A stretch of DNA of 13,685 bases from CAZNQW01 sp964575225 (GTDB lineage: Bacteria; Chloroflexota; Anaerolineae; JAAYZQ01), in NCBI GenBank assembly GCA_964575225.1, contig CAZNQW010000099.1, positions 1-13,685 of the forward strand, given 5' to 3'. Position 1 is the first letter of the stretch; each line of letters begins with the position of its first letter. A model generated the notes under the pieces. It was not told the DNA's origin. It made no database searches and saw nothing but the letters and a program-made list of their open reading frames with translations. The translations under genes were made by a program, and so were the position numbers. Positions 13,641 to 13,685 of the stretch are shown here, one piece after another.

Positions 13641-13685
13641 AGATCGGAAGAGCGTCGTGTAGGGAAAGAGTGTAGGATAGGGTGT
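13641..13685. other. Illumina TruSeq adapter read-through with i5 index, not genomic
   Basis: AGATCGGAAGAGCGTCGTGT and the following AGGGAAAGAGTGT (13641-13673) are the reverse complement of the TruSeq universal adapter. Next come 8 bases, AGGATAGG (13674-13681), and then GTGT, which is how the dual-index adapter resumes after the index. AGGATAGG is the reverse complement of CCTATCCT, which I recall as index D503. Any translation or homology past 13640 is meaningless. Confidence 0.98.

Overview
The window looks like one short-read (Illumina) metagenomic scaffold from a GC-rich bacterium. Three things point to a Chloroflexota-type (Anaerolineae-like) organism: an hrcA-grpE-dnaK operon under a CIRCE operator, Ser/Thr kinases carrying zinc-ribbon and Ig-like add-ons, and a membrane protein ending in a helix-hairpin-helix domain. 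That assignment is inference from gene style, not from a marker gene. Every convincing gene lies on the minus strand, so the biological order runs from high to low coordinates.

Region 1 (13640 to 7023) is a Ser/Thr phosphorylation cluster of five genes. In transcription order they are: a Ser/Thr kinase missing its N-terminal half, followed by two Ig-like domains; a membrane-anchored protein built from three 140-residue acidic repeats and ending in a helix-hairpin-helix domain; a membrane-anchored Ig-repeat/LysM protein; a PP2C phosphatase; and a zinc-ribbon kinase whose start overlaps the phosphatase stop. A phosphatase, two kinases and two membrane proteins of unknown job suggest a signalling module, perhaps linked to the cell wall. 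This is the part most likely to hold something undescribed.

Region 2 (6960 to 3281) looks like one transcription unit: a TATAAT promoter, a short leader with two small hairpins, an acyl-CoA dehydrogenase, a family 2 glycosyltransferase and a polyprenyl-phosphate sugar-1-phosphate transferase. The last two overlap by 4 bases. The unit ends at a perfect 20-bp hairpin. The two sugar genes would start and extend a lipid-linked surface glycan; the dehydrogenase is an odd partner.

Region 3 (3252 to 1) is a class I heat-shock operon: a TTGACA-N17-TACTAT promoter, CIRCE directly downstream, then hrcA, grpE and a dnaK cut by the window edge.

Two stretches are not genomic. Positions 13641-13685 are Illumina adapter read-through, complete with an index. 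The 100 Ns at 9831-9930 are a placeholder for what should be 66 bp (or 66 plus whole 267-bp repeat units); the arbitrary length splits one LysM gene into two frames. No intergenic stretch exceeds 300 bases, and I saw no tRNA, rRNA, CRISPR array or insertion sequence.
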